Program-made: the position numbers and the translations under genes | Shown: one piece after another, positions 29,223-37,236 of the stretch | Numbering within the stretch: position 1 is the stretch's first letter | Layout: each line of letters starts with the position of its first letter | Notes under the pieces: model-generated | Seen by the model: the letters and a program-made list of their open reading frames with translations, nothing else | The model's database searches: none | What the model was told of the DNA's origin: nothing | Origin: Gammaproteobacteria bacterium | GTDB lineage: Bacteria; Pseudomonadota; Gammaproteobacteria; Francisellales; CACEW01 | Assembly (NCBI GenBank): GCA_030652335.1 | Contig: JAUSAW010000013.1 | Location: 124,001-188,000, forward strand | DNA length: 64,000 nucleotides | Direction of reading: 5' to 3'

Positions 29223-29282
29223 TTAAATTTTAGGACTGACTTATCATGCTAACGCCCGTAAAAAATCTTTATTTATTGTCCA

Positions 29283-29753
29283 TTATTTAGATGAAGCATA
29301 GCCAATTATTTTTGCTGGGTTCCCTACTACAATGGCATATTCTGGAACAGATTTTGTTACCACGGCCCCTGCCCCTACCATAGCATATTGATGGATAGTA
29401 ATCCCCGGTAAAATTGTAGCATTAGCTCCAATAGATGCTCCTTGGCAGACCTTTGTAGCTAAAAAGCTTTCAGGATAGTGTTTACTGCGCGGAAAAATAT
29501 CATTAGTAAACGTGGCATTTGGACCTACAAATACATCGTCCTCTAAGATTAGCCCATCCCATAACTGCACCCCGCATTTTATGGTGACTCGGTCGCCTAC
29601 TATAACGTTATTTTCGATAAATACGTTATCGCAAACATTACAGTCCTTACCGATCTTAGCTCCTGGCAAAATATGAGTAAATGCCCAGACCTTGGTGCCC
29701 TCACCGATCGTTTTTGATTCACATAAAGCATTGGGATGAACAAAATAGGTCAT
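29283..29753 (-). CDS. dTDP-3-amino-3,6-dideoxyhexose N-acetyltransferase (FdtC/QdtC-like)
   Basis: Trimeric left-handed beta-helix acyltransferase of 156 residues. Hexapeptide repeats run through it ([40 protein letters not shown] and onward). [13 protein letters not shown] is a loop I know from WlbB/QdtC-type sugar-amine acetyltransferases, and [11 protein letters not shown] closes the domain. With the FdtA- and FdtB-like genes 4-6 kb away it completes a dTDP-3-acetamido sugar. It is separated from them by the plus-strand phosphotransferase operon. The promoter is probably its own. Confidence 0.82.
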   Translation of the reverse strand: MTYFVHPNALCESKTIGEGTKVWAFTHILPGAKIGKDCNVCDNVFIENNVIVGDRVTIKCGVQLWDGLILEDDVFVGPNATFTNDIFPRSKHYPESFLATKVCQGASIGANATILPGITIHQYAMVGAGAVVTKSVPEYAIVVGNPAKIIGYASSK

Positions 29754-29784
29754 AATGTATGATTCCTGTTAATTTAGTACAAGT

Positions 29785-29814
29785 ATCTTACAGGCTCATA
29801 TTCTCTCCTGTAAA
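29785..29814 (-). promoter_or_regulatory. Candidate promoter for the acetyltransferase gene
   Basis: On the minus strand TTTACA (29814-29809), an 18-base spacer and TAAGAT (29790-29785) precede the ATG at 29753 by about 30 bases. AGGAAT at about 29765 is the likely ribosome binding site. Confidence 0.35.
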
Positions 29815-29845
29815 GGCTTAAAAAAACCTTTAGCCTGGGCAGCCC

Positions 29846-29864
29846 AAGCAATTCTTGATTGCTT
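29846..29864. repeat. Perfect 7-bp inverted repeat, possible operator
   Basis: AAGCAAT (29846-29852) and ATTGCTT (29858-29864) are exact inverted copies around TCTTG. The right arm overlaps the candidate -35 box (TTGCTT) of the GT2 gene at 29941, so a repressor site is possible. No regulator gene is adjacent. Confidence 0.4.
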
Positions 29865-29886
29865 AAGCATTTTTATAGATTACAAT
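29859..29886 (+). promoter_or_regulatory. Candidate promoter for the 29941 glycosyltransferase
   Basis: TTGCTT (29859-29864), a 16-base spacer and TACAAT (29881-29886), 54 bases before the ATG at 29941. Confidence 0.3.
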
Positions 29887-29940
29887 ATCAAAAAAATGAA
29901 ATCTGAATGTCTGCTTTAAAATTATTAGAGTAATTGTAAT

Positions 29941-30876
29941 ATGCTGAATGAACCAAAAGTACTGATATTAATGGCCACCTATCAAGGGCAATCATTTCTA
30001 AGAAAACAGATTGAGAGCATTCAAAATCAAACTTATACAAATTGGATCTTACTTATTCGTGACGATGGTTCTGTGGATCAGACCCTATCAATTGCACAGG
30101 ATTTCCAAGAACTAGACTCTCGAATTAAGATTATTGCACCTGATTTAGATAAAAATCTTGGGCCTTGCCAAAACTTTGCGCGATTAATGCATGCAGCGCT
30201 TACTATAGAAGCCGCCTATATAATGCTTGCTGATCAAGATGATGTTTGGGATAAAGATAAGATTGAATTTACCCTAAAAAATATGCTTGAATTAGAATTA
30301 AAATATGGAGGAAGTGCTCCTTTGTTGGTACATACAGACCTTAAAGTTGTAGATCAAGATTTAAAAATGCTTTCGCCCTCATTTTGGGATTATGTGAACT
30401 TGAAACCTAGAACCGGCAAAACCTTTCCTCGATTATTTATACAAAATGTCGTTACCGGCTGCACCGCTATGTTTAACCGTTCTTTATTGAATCTTTCTGC
30501 TGATATACCTAAAGGCGTAATTATGCATGATTGGTGGTTAGCACTTATAGCAAGCAATTTTGGGCAAATTCTCAGCTTAGAACGAAGCACGATGGCTTAT
30601 CGCCAGCATGGCAATAATTTTTTTGGCGCAAAAAGCTCTGGAACAAAGAGTTCTCGAATTACAAGATTGCGCTCAGCTATTAAAGATACCCAAACTCAAT
30701 CTCAAGTTTTTTTAACGCGATTTGATACCATGCTTATAGAACCACAGCGCACCATAATTTCATTCTATAGCAATGCAATGCACTATAATCCTGTCTCCAG
30801 GCGATTACTGACATTGAAATATGGATTTCGAAAATCAAGCTTTAAAAAGACATTAGGTCTACTTCTATTCCTTTAA
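29941..30876 (+). CDS. Glycosyltransferase family 2 (rhamnosyltransferase-like)
   Basis: GT-A fold enzyme of 311 residues. LILMATYQGQSFLRKQIESI, LLIRDDGSVDQTLSIA and the metal-site MLADQDDVWDKDKI are the block pattern of RgpB/WchA-type rhamnosyl- or galactosyltransferases. VTGCTAMFNRSLL and MHDWWLALIAS are also conserved there. rmlC and rmlD lie downstream on the same strand, which fits a rhamnose donor without proving it. It is the first gene of the plus-strand group up to rmlD. Confidence 0.85.
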   Translation: MLNEPKVLILMATYQGQSFLRKQIESIQNQTYTNWILLIRDDGSVDQTLSIAQDFQELDSRIKIIAPDLDKNLGPCQNFARLMHAALTIEAAYIMLADQDDVWDKDKIEFTLKNMLELELKYGGSAPLLVHTDLKVVDQDLKMLSPSFWDYVNLKPRTGKTFPRLFIQNVVTGCTAMFNRSLLNLSADIPKGVIMHDWWLALIASNFGQILSLERSTMAYRQHGNNFFGAKSSGTKSSRITRLRSAIKDTQTQSQVFLTRFDTMLIEPQRTIISFYSNAMHYNPVSRRLLTLKYGFRKSSFKKTLGLLLFL

Positions 30877-30971
30877 TACACGCTAAGTCGGCATCAAGAT
30901 TGCAAACCTCTTAAATCAACTATAAGATACCTTTCACTAAAATAAGCATCACATGAAATAGAGGAACATCA

Positions 30972-32291
30972 ATGAATCTAAAAAAGGCTAGTGCCTGCGC
31001 TGCTTTGTACTGTTTATTTGCAGTAATTTATCTACTCTCAGCCCTATATTTTCAGCACTATAATTCTCCAACTTTTATTGTACCAACCATTCCTTTCAAT
31101 GTTCTTTTGCATTTATCCGCCACAGAAATTAGCACATTATTTAATGGGGGTGATGCCTCATCCTACATTAATTCTGGCATGTCTCTCTTAGCAACAGGGC
31201 ATTTTACTCCCTGGACCCTTGGTCTTTGGCCACCAGGGCAGATGCTTATCGCTGCGGCTGTGATTAAATTAACGGGGCCTGACGACTATATTCTAAAAAT
31301 GCTGGTACTCTCAGGGGCGGCATGGTCTTTAGTTTTCACACTGGCTTACCATTCATTTGATAATGTAAAGAACCCTCTTATTAAAATACTTTTAGCCATT
31401 GCTCCGCTATATTTTTTTACAGTTTATACTTTTGTTTTTGGTTATGCCTTGATCTTATCTGAGAATTTAAGTCTCCCTTTATTTTTAATTGCTACCTGCC
31501 TACTTATTTCCTGGTTAAAACATAAACGAATTCGATCTCTATTGGCCGCAGCCACTGTCTTAGCGGTACTTACTTATCTACGCGGATATTTTGAACTGTT
31601 TGGCAACTTTTTATGCCTTGCCATGGTGATATATTTAGCCTTTAAAATGATCCAAGCCAGACACTATAATATTAAATTATTTCTGACGGAAAATATAAGC
31701 GCTATTATTATGGCCCTCATACTATACAATGCCATTTTATTCCCATGGCGCCTGCATAATTTTGTACTATATGGTAGCTTTGCTTGGCTTAATCAATCTT
31801 ATATCTGGGGAAGCTTTTGGACACCTAGCATTTATTTTCCTGGCATTGATGTCGCATGCTTAGCAGTGAGCGCTCAATTTTGCCATCTAGTTGCCAATAA
31901 CCCCGCTCTTGGATATGCTGATTTTAAAGACATGACCCTTATGGTTCTTATAAGTCATCCACTCAATTGGTACAGGATTAAATTACAATATTTTAATTAT
32001 TTTTGGTTTGGTAATAGCTGGCATAATCTTTTGCATAACAGTATTTTGCAATTCATTGAAGGTATAGTCATTATTATCGCCGGTACGATGGCTACAGCAA
32101 TAGGCTTATGGACAAGCTTTAAAAAGCCTTCTAATGATCAAGGCTTGTACCTATTTTCGTTACTATTTATTTTATTTAATTTGGGCTTATTTACTTTTTA
32201 TCACTTTGAGGAACGCTACTCAATGTTTTTACAAATCCTATTTATCTATTTACCGCTATGGCTTTTATTTGGATTCAAAACAAAAAAATAG
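30972..32291 (+). CDS. GT-C/GT39-like multi-pass membrane glycosyltransferase
   Basis: 439 residues, about ten transmembrane helices. A periplasmic first loop with LFNGGDASSYINSGMSLLAT contains the Asp expected at the catalytic position of GT-C enzymes (GGDxxxY), and WPPGQMLIAAAVIKLTGP follows. The C-terminal HFEERYSMFLQI resembles the end of PMT/ArnT-like proteins. It should use a polyprenyl-phosphate-sugar donor on the periplasmic face. It has no sequence blocks in common with the three larger paralogues of this window. GAGGAACATCA precedes the ATG. It could also be an unusual Wzy. Confidence 0.65.
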   Translation: MNLKKASACAALYCLFAVIYLLSALYFQHYNSPTFIVPTIPFNVLLHLSATEISTLFNGGDASSYINSGMSLLATGHFTPWTLGLWPPGQMLIAAAVIKLTGPDDYILKMLVLSGAAWSLVFTLAYHSFDNVKNPLIKILLAIAPLYFFTVYTFVFGYALILSENLSLPLFLIATCLLISWLKHKRIRSLLAAATVLAVLTYLRGYFELFGNFLCLAMVIYLAFKMIQARHYNIKLFLTENISAIIMALILYNAILFPWRLHNFVLYGSFAWLNQSYIWGSFWTPSIYFPGIDVACLAVSAQFCHLVANNPALGYADFKDMTLMVLISHPLNWYRIKLQYFNYFWFGNSWHNLLHNSILQFIEGIVIIIAGTMATAIGLWTSFKKPSNDQGLYLFSLLFILFNLGLFTFYHFEERYSMFLQILFIYLPLWLLFGFKTKK

Positions 32292-32312
32292 TCGGCAAGG
32301 CCCTATGAGCAA

Positions 32313-32450
32313 ATGAATGTTATTCCGGAAAAAACAATTAAATGGCAGTATGCTGCGCTTTTATTGTTCCTTTCTCTTTATTACTGCTGCACTCTTTTCT
32401 TAAAAAATGAGGCTATTAATGAATATTTGTTTAGTAATACCTACTTATAA
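32313..32450 (+). CDS. Small 45-residue membrane ORF, possible gene remnant
   Basis: An open frame between the GT-C-like and GT2 genes encodes 45 residues with one hydrophobic helix (YAALLLFLSLYYCCTLFL). It overlaps the GT2 start by 32 bases and has no convincing ribosome binding site. It looks like the N-terminal start of a membrane glycosyltransferase, so it may be the relic of a truncated gene. It may also be chance. Confidence 0.2.
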   Translation: MNVIPEKTIKWQYAALLLFLSLYYCCTLFLKNEAINEYLFSNTYL

Positions 32451-33330
32451 TGCTGAGAAATTTATAGAACCTTTATTCAATAAAATTGCACAACAAACAC
32501 TTCAGCCAACTAGCATACTAGTCATTGATTCCAGCTCACGCGATAATACGACCAAACTTTTGGCAAAATATAATTGCATTGCACATGTAATTCCTCAGCA
32601 TGAATTTGATCATGCCGGCACCAGAAAACTGGCTACTCAACTACAAGATGCTGATTTTTATATCTTTATGACTCAAGATGCTCTGCCAGCTAATGAACAT
32701 ACTTTTGAAAACCTAATGCTAGCATACAACAATTCCAAAGTAGGCTGCGCCTACGGACGCCAACTGCCCTTCCACAATGCAACTCCATTAGCCCGGCACG
32801 CCCGATTATTCAACTATCCAGCACAAAGCCAGCTTAGAAGCCTTAGCGATGCCAAAGCCACAGGAATTAAAACCTGTTTTAACTCTGATAGTTTTTCCTC
32901 TTATCGCAAACAGGCCTTACTTGAAAGTGGAAACTTTCCTGAGAGATTAATTGTAGGAGAAGATGCCGTTGTAGCAGGCAAGTTGCTGCTAAATGACTGG
33001 CTAATAGCTTATCAAGCTAAGGCAGAAGTCTATCATTCTCATAACTATTCACTTAAACAAGAGCTGGAGCGTTATTTTGATATCGGGGTCTTTCATCGCC
33101 TAGAGAATTGGTTGCTTACAGCCTTTAATAGGCCGGAAAGAGAAGGATTACGATTCACTAAATCAGAAATACTATATCTATATAGAAATGGCTATTACAC
33201 CACGATCCCTCGATGCATAGCTGGCGTGTTCATTCGATATTTGGGCTATCGGCTAGGTTACCATTACCGATGCTTACCAAATTTTCTTAGAAAAGTATTT
33301 AGTATGCATAAATATTTTTGGAGGAACTAA
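32419..33330 (+). CDS. Glycosyltransferase family 2 (rhamnosyltransferase-like)
   Basis: GT-A fold, 303 residues. It has ICLVIPTYNAEKFIEPLFNK, ILVIDSSSRDNTTKLLAKY and FMTQDALP (metal-site region). HDHAGTRKLA-like EFDHAGTRKLATQL and GEDAVVAGKLLLNDW are characteristic of RfbF/RhlC-like rhamnosyltransferases, as is YHSHNYSLKQELERYFDIG. I chose the ATG at 32419, which has GAGG six bases upstream; the ATG at 32407 has no such site. Next downstream are rmlC and rmlD, so a dTDP-rhamnose donor is likely. Confidence 0.85.
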   Translation: MNICLVIPTYNAEKFIEPLFNKIAQQTLQPTSILVIDSSSRDNTTKLLAKYNCIAHVIPQHEFDHAGTRKLATQLQDADFYIFMTQDALPANEHTFENLMLAYNNSKVGCAYGRQLPFHNATPLARHARLFNYPAQSQLRSLSDAKATGIKTCFNSDSFSSYRKQALLESGNFPERLIVGEDAVVAGKLLLNDWLIAYQAKAEVYHSHNYSLKQELERYFDIGVFHRLENWLLTAFNRPEREGLRFTKSEILYLYRNGYYTTIPRCIAGVFIRYLGYRLGYHYRCLPNFLRKVFSMHKYFWRN

Positions 33331-33401
33331 TCCACAATCTCACTGACAAACCGCCTTCCAGATGATAGACTAAATCAAAGTAATTTATATCTGGCCGCAG
33401 C

Positions 33402-33965
33402 ATGTCATTTGAATTTATAAAACTAACAATCGAAGGCCCTCTTCTTATAAAACCTAAAGTTCATTCTGATGACAGAGGATTCTTCATCGAGAGTTTTAAG
33501 GCCTCTGAATTTTTAAAACAGGGTATTCCCAACCATTTCTTACAAAGCAATCATTCCAAATCTAATAAAAATGTATTGCGCGGACTTCATTTTCAGATAC
33601 ATCCCAAGGCTCAAGGCAAGCTACTAAGAGTCATCAGCGGTAAAGTTTTTGATGTGATCGTTGATATTCGAAAAGGATCTGCCTCGTATGGAAAATGGGT
33701 AGGCACTGAATTATCTGCTGATAATAAGCATATACTTTGGATTCCTGAGGGCTTCGCTCACGGCGTGGCCTTTTTAGAAGATAATACTGAATTGCTCTAT
33801 AATACGACGCAAGAATACTCTACCGAGCATGAGCGTAGCATCCAATGGAACGACCCAACCCTAAATATTCAATGGCCCATCACTAAGCCCATACTCTCTA
33901 ATAAAGATGCCATGGCACCCTTATTTGAAGATTGTGAAAATAATTTCTATTCTAAACCCCAATAA
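33402..33965 (+). CDS. rmlC: dTDP-4-dehydrorhamnose 3,5-epimerase
   Basis: Cupin epimerase that inverts C3 and C5 of dTDP-4-keto-6-deoxyglucose on the way to dTDP-L-rhamnose. HSDDRGFFIESFKASEF, NVLRGLHFQ with the catalytic His, GKVFDVIVDIRKGSASYGKW and WIPEGFAHGVAFLEDNTELL are all standard family blocks. The 187 residues match the usual length. Five bases separate it from rmlD. RmlA and RmlB come from the minus-strand operon at 4.6-6.5 kb. Confidence 0.95.
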   Translation: MSFEFIKLTIEGPLLIKPKVHSDDRGFFIESFKASEFLKQGIPNHFLQSNHSKSNKNVLRGLHFQIHPKAQGKLLRVISGKVFDVIVDIRKGSASYGKWVGTELSADNKHILWIPEGFAHGVAFLEDNTELLYNTTQEYSTEHERSIQWNDPTLNIQWPITKPILSNKDAMAPLFEDCENNFYSKPQ

Positions 33966-33970
33966 TCGAC

Positions 33971-34837
33971 ATGAAAATCGTATTACTAGGTGCGGCAGGG
34001 CAATTAGGGAATGATATCAATCGTTACTATGCCACGCATGCTGCGGGCTATGACTTAATCGCCTTAAGCCGCCAGGATATCGATGCAACCAAACTCGAAG
34101 CTTTGACAACGCTTCTACTACAACAAACCTTTGATATTCTTATTAATTGCATTGGCTACACCCAAGTCGATAAGGCTGAAAGCGAGCAAGAGGCTGCTTT
34201 TTTAATTAATGCCTACGCTGTTGAAAAAATGGCTATTGCCTGCCAGGAAAAACAGGCTCGATTCATCCATATCAGTACAGATTATATATATGGTGAAGCA
34301 TCACCTCACCTTCCACTTAATGAGCAAAATCCTCCTTCACCGTTAAATATTTACGGAGCAAGTAAATTATTAGGCGAACAATTAGCATTAGAAGCATGCT
34401 CTAATACCGTTATTTTTCGCTCGGCTTCATTATTTGGGATCGCGCAATCCAAAGTTAAAGCTAACTTTATAGAAACGATTATTAAATATGCCAAAGAGAA
34501 AGGCCAATTACGCGTCATTGAGAACCAAATCATGTCACCAACGGGTTCGGCTGACTTAGCTAAAATGATTTTTCAATCCATAGAAACTGAAATTCCAGCG
34601 GGAATATACCATGCCGTTAATTCAGGACAGGCTAGCTGGTACGAATTTGCATGCGCCATCATTGAGCAAGCACAAATCAATTGTCAAATTACACCCATTC
34701 CTGCCAATGAGTATCCATTACCTGCTAAGCGCCCTGCTTACAGTGCATTAGACAATACTAAGCTTGCAAAGTTAATCGGCCCTATTCCTGATTGGCAAGA
34801 AGCCCTAGCACAGTATTTTAAGCTCAAAAATTTATAG
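33971..34837 (+). CDS. rmlD: dTDP-4-dehydrorhamnose reductase
   Basis: Last step of dTDP-L-rhamnose synthesis, NAD(P)H-dependent reduction of C4. It has the LLGAAGQLGNDINRYYATH Rossmann start, NCIGYTQVDKAESEQEAAF (the AYTxVDxAE motif with Gly in place of Ala), HISTDYIYG and IYGASKLLGEQL with the catalytic Tyr and Lys. The 288 residues are normal. It ends one base before the convergent GtrA gene, leaving no room for an intervening terminator. Confidence 0.94.
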   Translation: MKIVLLGAAGQLGNDINRYYATHAAGYDLIALSRQDIDATKLEALTTLLLQQTFDILINCIGYTQVDKAESEQEAAFLINAYAVEKMAIACQEKQARFIHISTDYIYGEASPHLPLNEQNPPSPLNIYGASKLLGEQLALEACSNTVIFRSASLFGIAQSKVKANFIETIIKYAKEKGQLRVIENQIMSPTGSADLAKMIFQSIETEIPAGIYHAVNSGQASWYEFACAIIEQAQINCQITPIPANEYPLPAKRPAYSALDNTKLAKLIGPIPDWQEALAQYFKLKNL

Positions 34838-34838
34838 C

Positions 34839-35231
34839 TTATTCTCCTAGGTTAAACACCCAATATTTGTTTAATATAAAGGATAAGCCTGCGGCAAATA
34901 TCGTAGTAATGGCGCCATTAATATACCAATTATGAATAAAGTGGTTTAAAACCTCAAGACATCCGATATTCACAAAATAAAGCAGTATATATACCATACT
35001 AAATCTTAGGATAAGTGAATTATTGTGGCTATTAAATACCAGCCTTCCTGTAGTTTGGAAATTGAATAGCACCCCACAGAGATAGGCCAGGCTAATGGCC
35101 GCAATATGGGGCAATTTAAGCGCAATCAATAAGCAAAATAGCCCGTATCCAAATAGTGCGTTGATGCCGCCAACGACTAAAAAACGGAATAGTTGGGAGC
35201 GGATAATGGCCTTAAACCCAATCTTTTTCAT
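34839..35231 (-). CDS. GtrA family membrane protein
   Basis: 130 residues, four transmembrane segments. LFRFLVVGGINALFGYGLFC, LCGVLFNFQTTGRLVF and FILNKYWVFN are the characteristic GtrA blocks. It is likely the flippase for a polyprenyl-phosphate sugar made by the GtrB-like GT2 directly upstream (9-base gap). It is the last gene of the minus-strand operon that starts with rfbF at 45.1 kb. Confidence 0.85.
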   Translation of the reverse strand: MKKIGFKAIIRSQLFRFLVVGGINALFGYGLFCLLIALKLPHIAAISLAYLCGVLFNFQTTGRLVFNSHNNSLILRFSMVYILLYFVNIGCLEVLNHFIHNWYINGAITTIFAAGLSFILNKYWVFNLGE

Positions 35232-35240
35232 GCCCGCGCC

Positions 35241-36170
35241 TTAGAAATTAATCCTTTCTTCTTCTATTACCCTTGGGCGTTTCATAACATGGGTATGCAC
35301 CGAGGTAAGATACTCGCCTAATAAACCGATAAAAAATAATTGCACTGAGGAAAAGAAAAATAAGCCAATTAACACCGGTGCCATTCCCAAAGAAAACTGG
35401 TTCCAAAATATAATTTTTAATGTTAAATAAATAACGGCAATAAGCATAGAAATCCCAGACAATATAAATCCGCTAATCGTTGCAATTCTAATAGGAACTT
35501 TTGAGTGGCTCGTAATTCCCAACATAGCGATATCATATAGGCTATAAAAATTATTTTTGGTAATGCCACGCATGCGACGAGGCTGATTAAAGGGAACCTC
35601 GGCTACCTTAAAACCAATCTCAGAGATAAGCCCTCTTAAATAAGGGTTAGGATCTTCTATGGTTCGTAATATTTCAACTACTTTCCGATCATACAAGCCA
35701 AAGCCGGTAAAGTTTTGAATTAAATTTACCTCGGCAAATCGCGCGATCATTTTATAATAGGTGCGTCGAATTAAAAACATGAGTTTCGATTCTTGGCTAG
35801 CAGGCTTAGTGCCGGCTACGACCTTATAACCCTCCTCCCATTTTTTAATAAACTCTGGGATTAGGCTTGGGGGATCCTGCAGATCAGAGGCCATTAAAAT
35901 GACTGCATCTCCATCTGCCTGAGTAATGCCATAGTAAGGGGACCTTACCTGGCCGAAATTCCTGGCATTCACTATAATTTTTACTCGCGGATCTCTTGCA
36001 GCAAGCTCTTTTAATAAAGGCACGGTTTGATCTTGTGAGGCATTATCGATGAAAATATAATCAAACTGATACTGAGTTAAATTAGCTATCGCCTCATTAA
36101 GTTTTTCATAGAGCAAAGGGATGTTATCTTCTTCATTGTAACAAGGTAATATAATACTAACTTTTTTCAT
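35241..36170 (-). CDS. GtrB-like polyprenyl-phosphate glycosyltransferase (GT2)
   Basis: Membrane GT2 with SIILPCYNEEDNIPLLYEKL, YIFIDNASQDQTVPLL and VILMASDLQDPPSLIPEF, which holds the DLQDPP motif of GtrB/ArnC-like enzymes. Two C-terminal helices (about residues 225-285) are followed by FFIGLLGEYLTSVHTHVMKR, the usual ending. I chose the ATG at 36170 (MKKVSII), with GGA seven bases upstream; the ATG at 36182 overlaps the previous stop. It should form undecaprenyl-phosphate-sugar for the GtrA protein next to it. Confidence 0.88.
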   Translation of the reverse strand: MKKVSIILPCYNEEDNIPLLYEKLNEAIANLTQYQFDYIFIDNASQDQTVPLLKELAARDPRVKIIVNARNFGQVRSPYYGITQADGDAVILMASDLQDPPSLIPEFIKKWEEGYKVVAGTKPASQESKLMFLIRRTYYKMIARFAEVNLIQNFTGFGLYDRKVVEILRTIEDPNPYLRGLISEIGFKVAEVPFNQPRRMRGITKNNFYSLYDIAMLGITSHSKVPIRIATISGFILSGISMLIAVIYLTLKIIFWNQFSLGMAPVLIGLFFFSSVQLFFIGLLGEYLTSVHTHVMKRPRVIEEERINF

Positions 36171-36181
36171 GATGATATCCA

Positions 36182-37234
36182 TTAATTAAAACTCATTATG
36201 GTTCTTAAAAAACCTTCAGAAATGCTATATTTAGCCTGCCAACCCAAGGTCTGCAGTTTAGTTACATCAGGGATATTTCGAGTGATGGGACTTTTCAAGT
36301 AATCTGCTTGTTCTACGCTTTCTTTTTTTACAACTTTCAATTTTTTTGCAGGAAATAATGAGGCTAAAACAATAGCAAGTTCTACTATAGAGATAACGGC
36401 CTGATCATTAGCCACATTATAAGCCTCGGCAACCTTACCCTTAAATAACACCGTAAAAAAACCAATGCTTGCATCCACCAAATAACAAAAGGCTCGAATA
36501 GCTGAGCCATCGCTTTTCATTACAATATCACGTCCCGCAACGATATCTGCCACAAAATCAGCAAACACGCGACCATCATCGAGTTGCATCCCTGGGCCAT
36601 AAGTATGGAATGGCCTGACAATCTTTACCGGCACTCCAAATTGTGCATGCCAAGAGACGCACATATTTTCTCCCATGCGCTTACTTTCCCCATAGCAGGA
36701 ACGAACATTCATGGGGTCTATATAGCCATAATTTAATTCATCGGTTCTGGCGAGTTCGGCTGGGACCTGCCCATACACCTCTCCGCTGCTAAAATATAAA
36801 AACCCTTCCACTCGTTTTTCTTTGGCCAGTTTCAAAAGGTTGGCTGTACCAAAAATATTAGCTGAAAGCGTCCCCACCGGGTCGCTGCCATAATATTTTG
36901 GACTAGCTTGGCTGGCGGCATGAATAATGTAATGCAGATCTTCATCTACATCGGTAATGAGGTCATTGATATCTTGTACTATCAGCCTAAAATCCATCCT
37001 ATCAAGATAATTTATAAAGCGTGCTTCGGCTTTTGATTTGCTCCTGACCAGGGCTATAACCTTTGCGGGCTTGGCGAGTCGGCCTGAATCATTTAATCCC
37101 ATAATACTATGCACAAGATAACTTGGTAAAAAGCCTGAGGCACCCGATATGAGTATGGTTTTGCCTGCTAATTTTTGCCAAGGCAAATCAGCAGCAATAA
37201 TCTGAGCAATATCTTCGGTAATAATAGTATTCAT
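36182..37234 (-). CDS. NAD-dependent sugar epimerase/dehydratase, possible branched-sugar reductase
   Basis: Extended short-chain dehydrogenase of 350 residues. TILISGASGFLPSYLVHSIM is the dinucleotide site, IIHAASQASPKYYGSDP resembles UDP-glucuronate decarboxylase-like proteins, FSSGEVYGQVP carries the Ser/Glu pair and CYGESKRMGENMC the YxxxK. IVRPFHTYGPGMQLDDGRVF is also typical. It lies directly downstream of the TPP-enzyme gene (gap 2). A role in reducing or epimerising the keto group made by that enzyme is inference from gene order. Confidence 0.75.
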   Translation of the reverse strand: MNTIITEDIAQIIAADLPWQKLAGKTILISGASGFLPSYLVHSIMGLNDSGRLAKPAKVIALVRSKSKAEARFINYLDRMDFRLIVQDINDLITDVDEDLHYIIHAASQASPKYYGSDPVGTLSANIFGTANLLKLAKEKRVEGFLYFSSGEVYGQVPAELARTDELNYGYIDPMNVRSCYGESKRMGENMCVSWHAQFGVPVKIVRPFHTYGPGMQLDDGRVFADFVADIVAGRDIVMKSDGSAIRAFCYLVDASIGFFTVLFKGKVAEAYNVANDQAVISIVELAIVLASLFPAKKLKVVKKESVEQADYLKSPITRNIPDVTKLQTLGWQAKYSISEGFLRTIMSFN

Positions 37235-37236
37235 GC

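Noticed and set aside
29222..29283. A terminator between the convergent nucleotidyltransferase and acetyltransferase genes.
   Set aside because: No stem with a following T run is visible in these 60 bases; the A-rich stretch alone is not enough.
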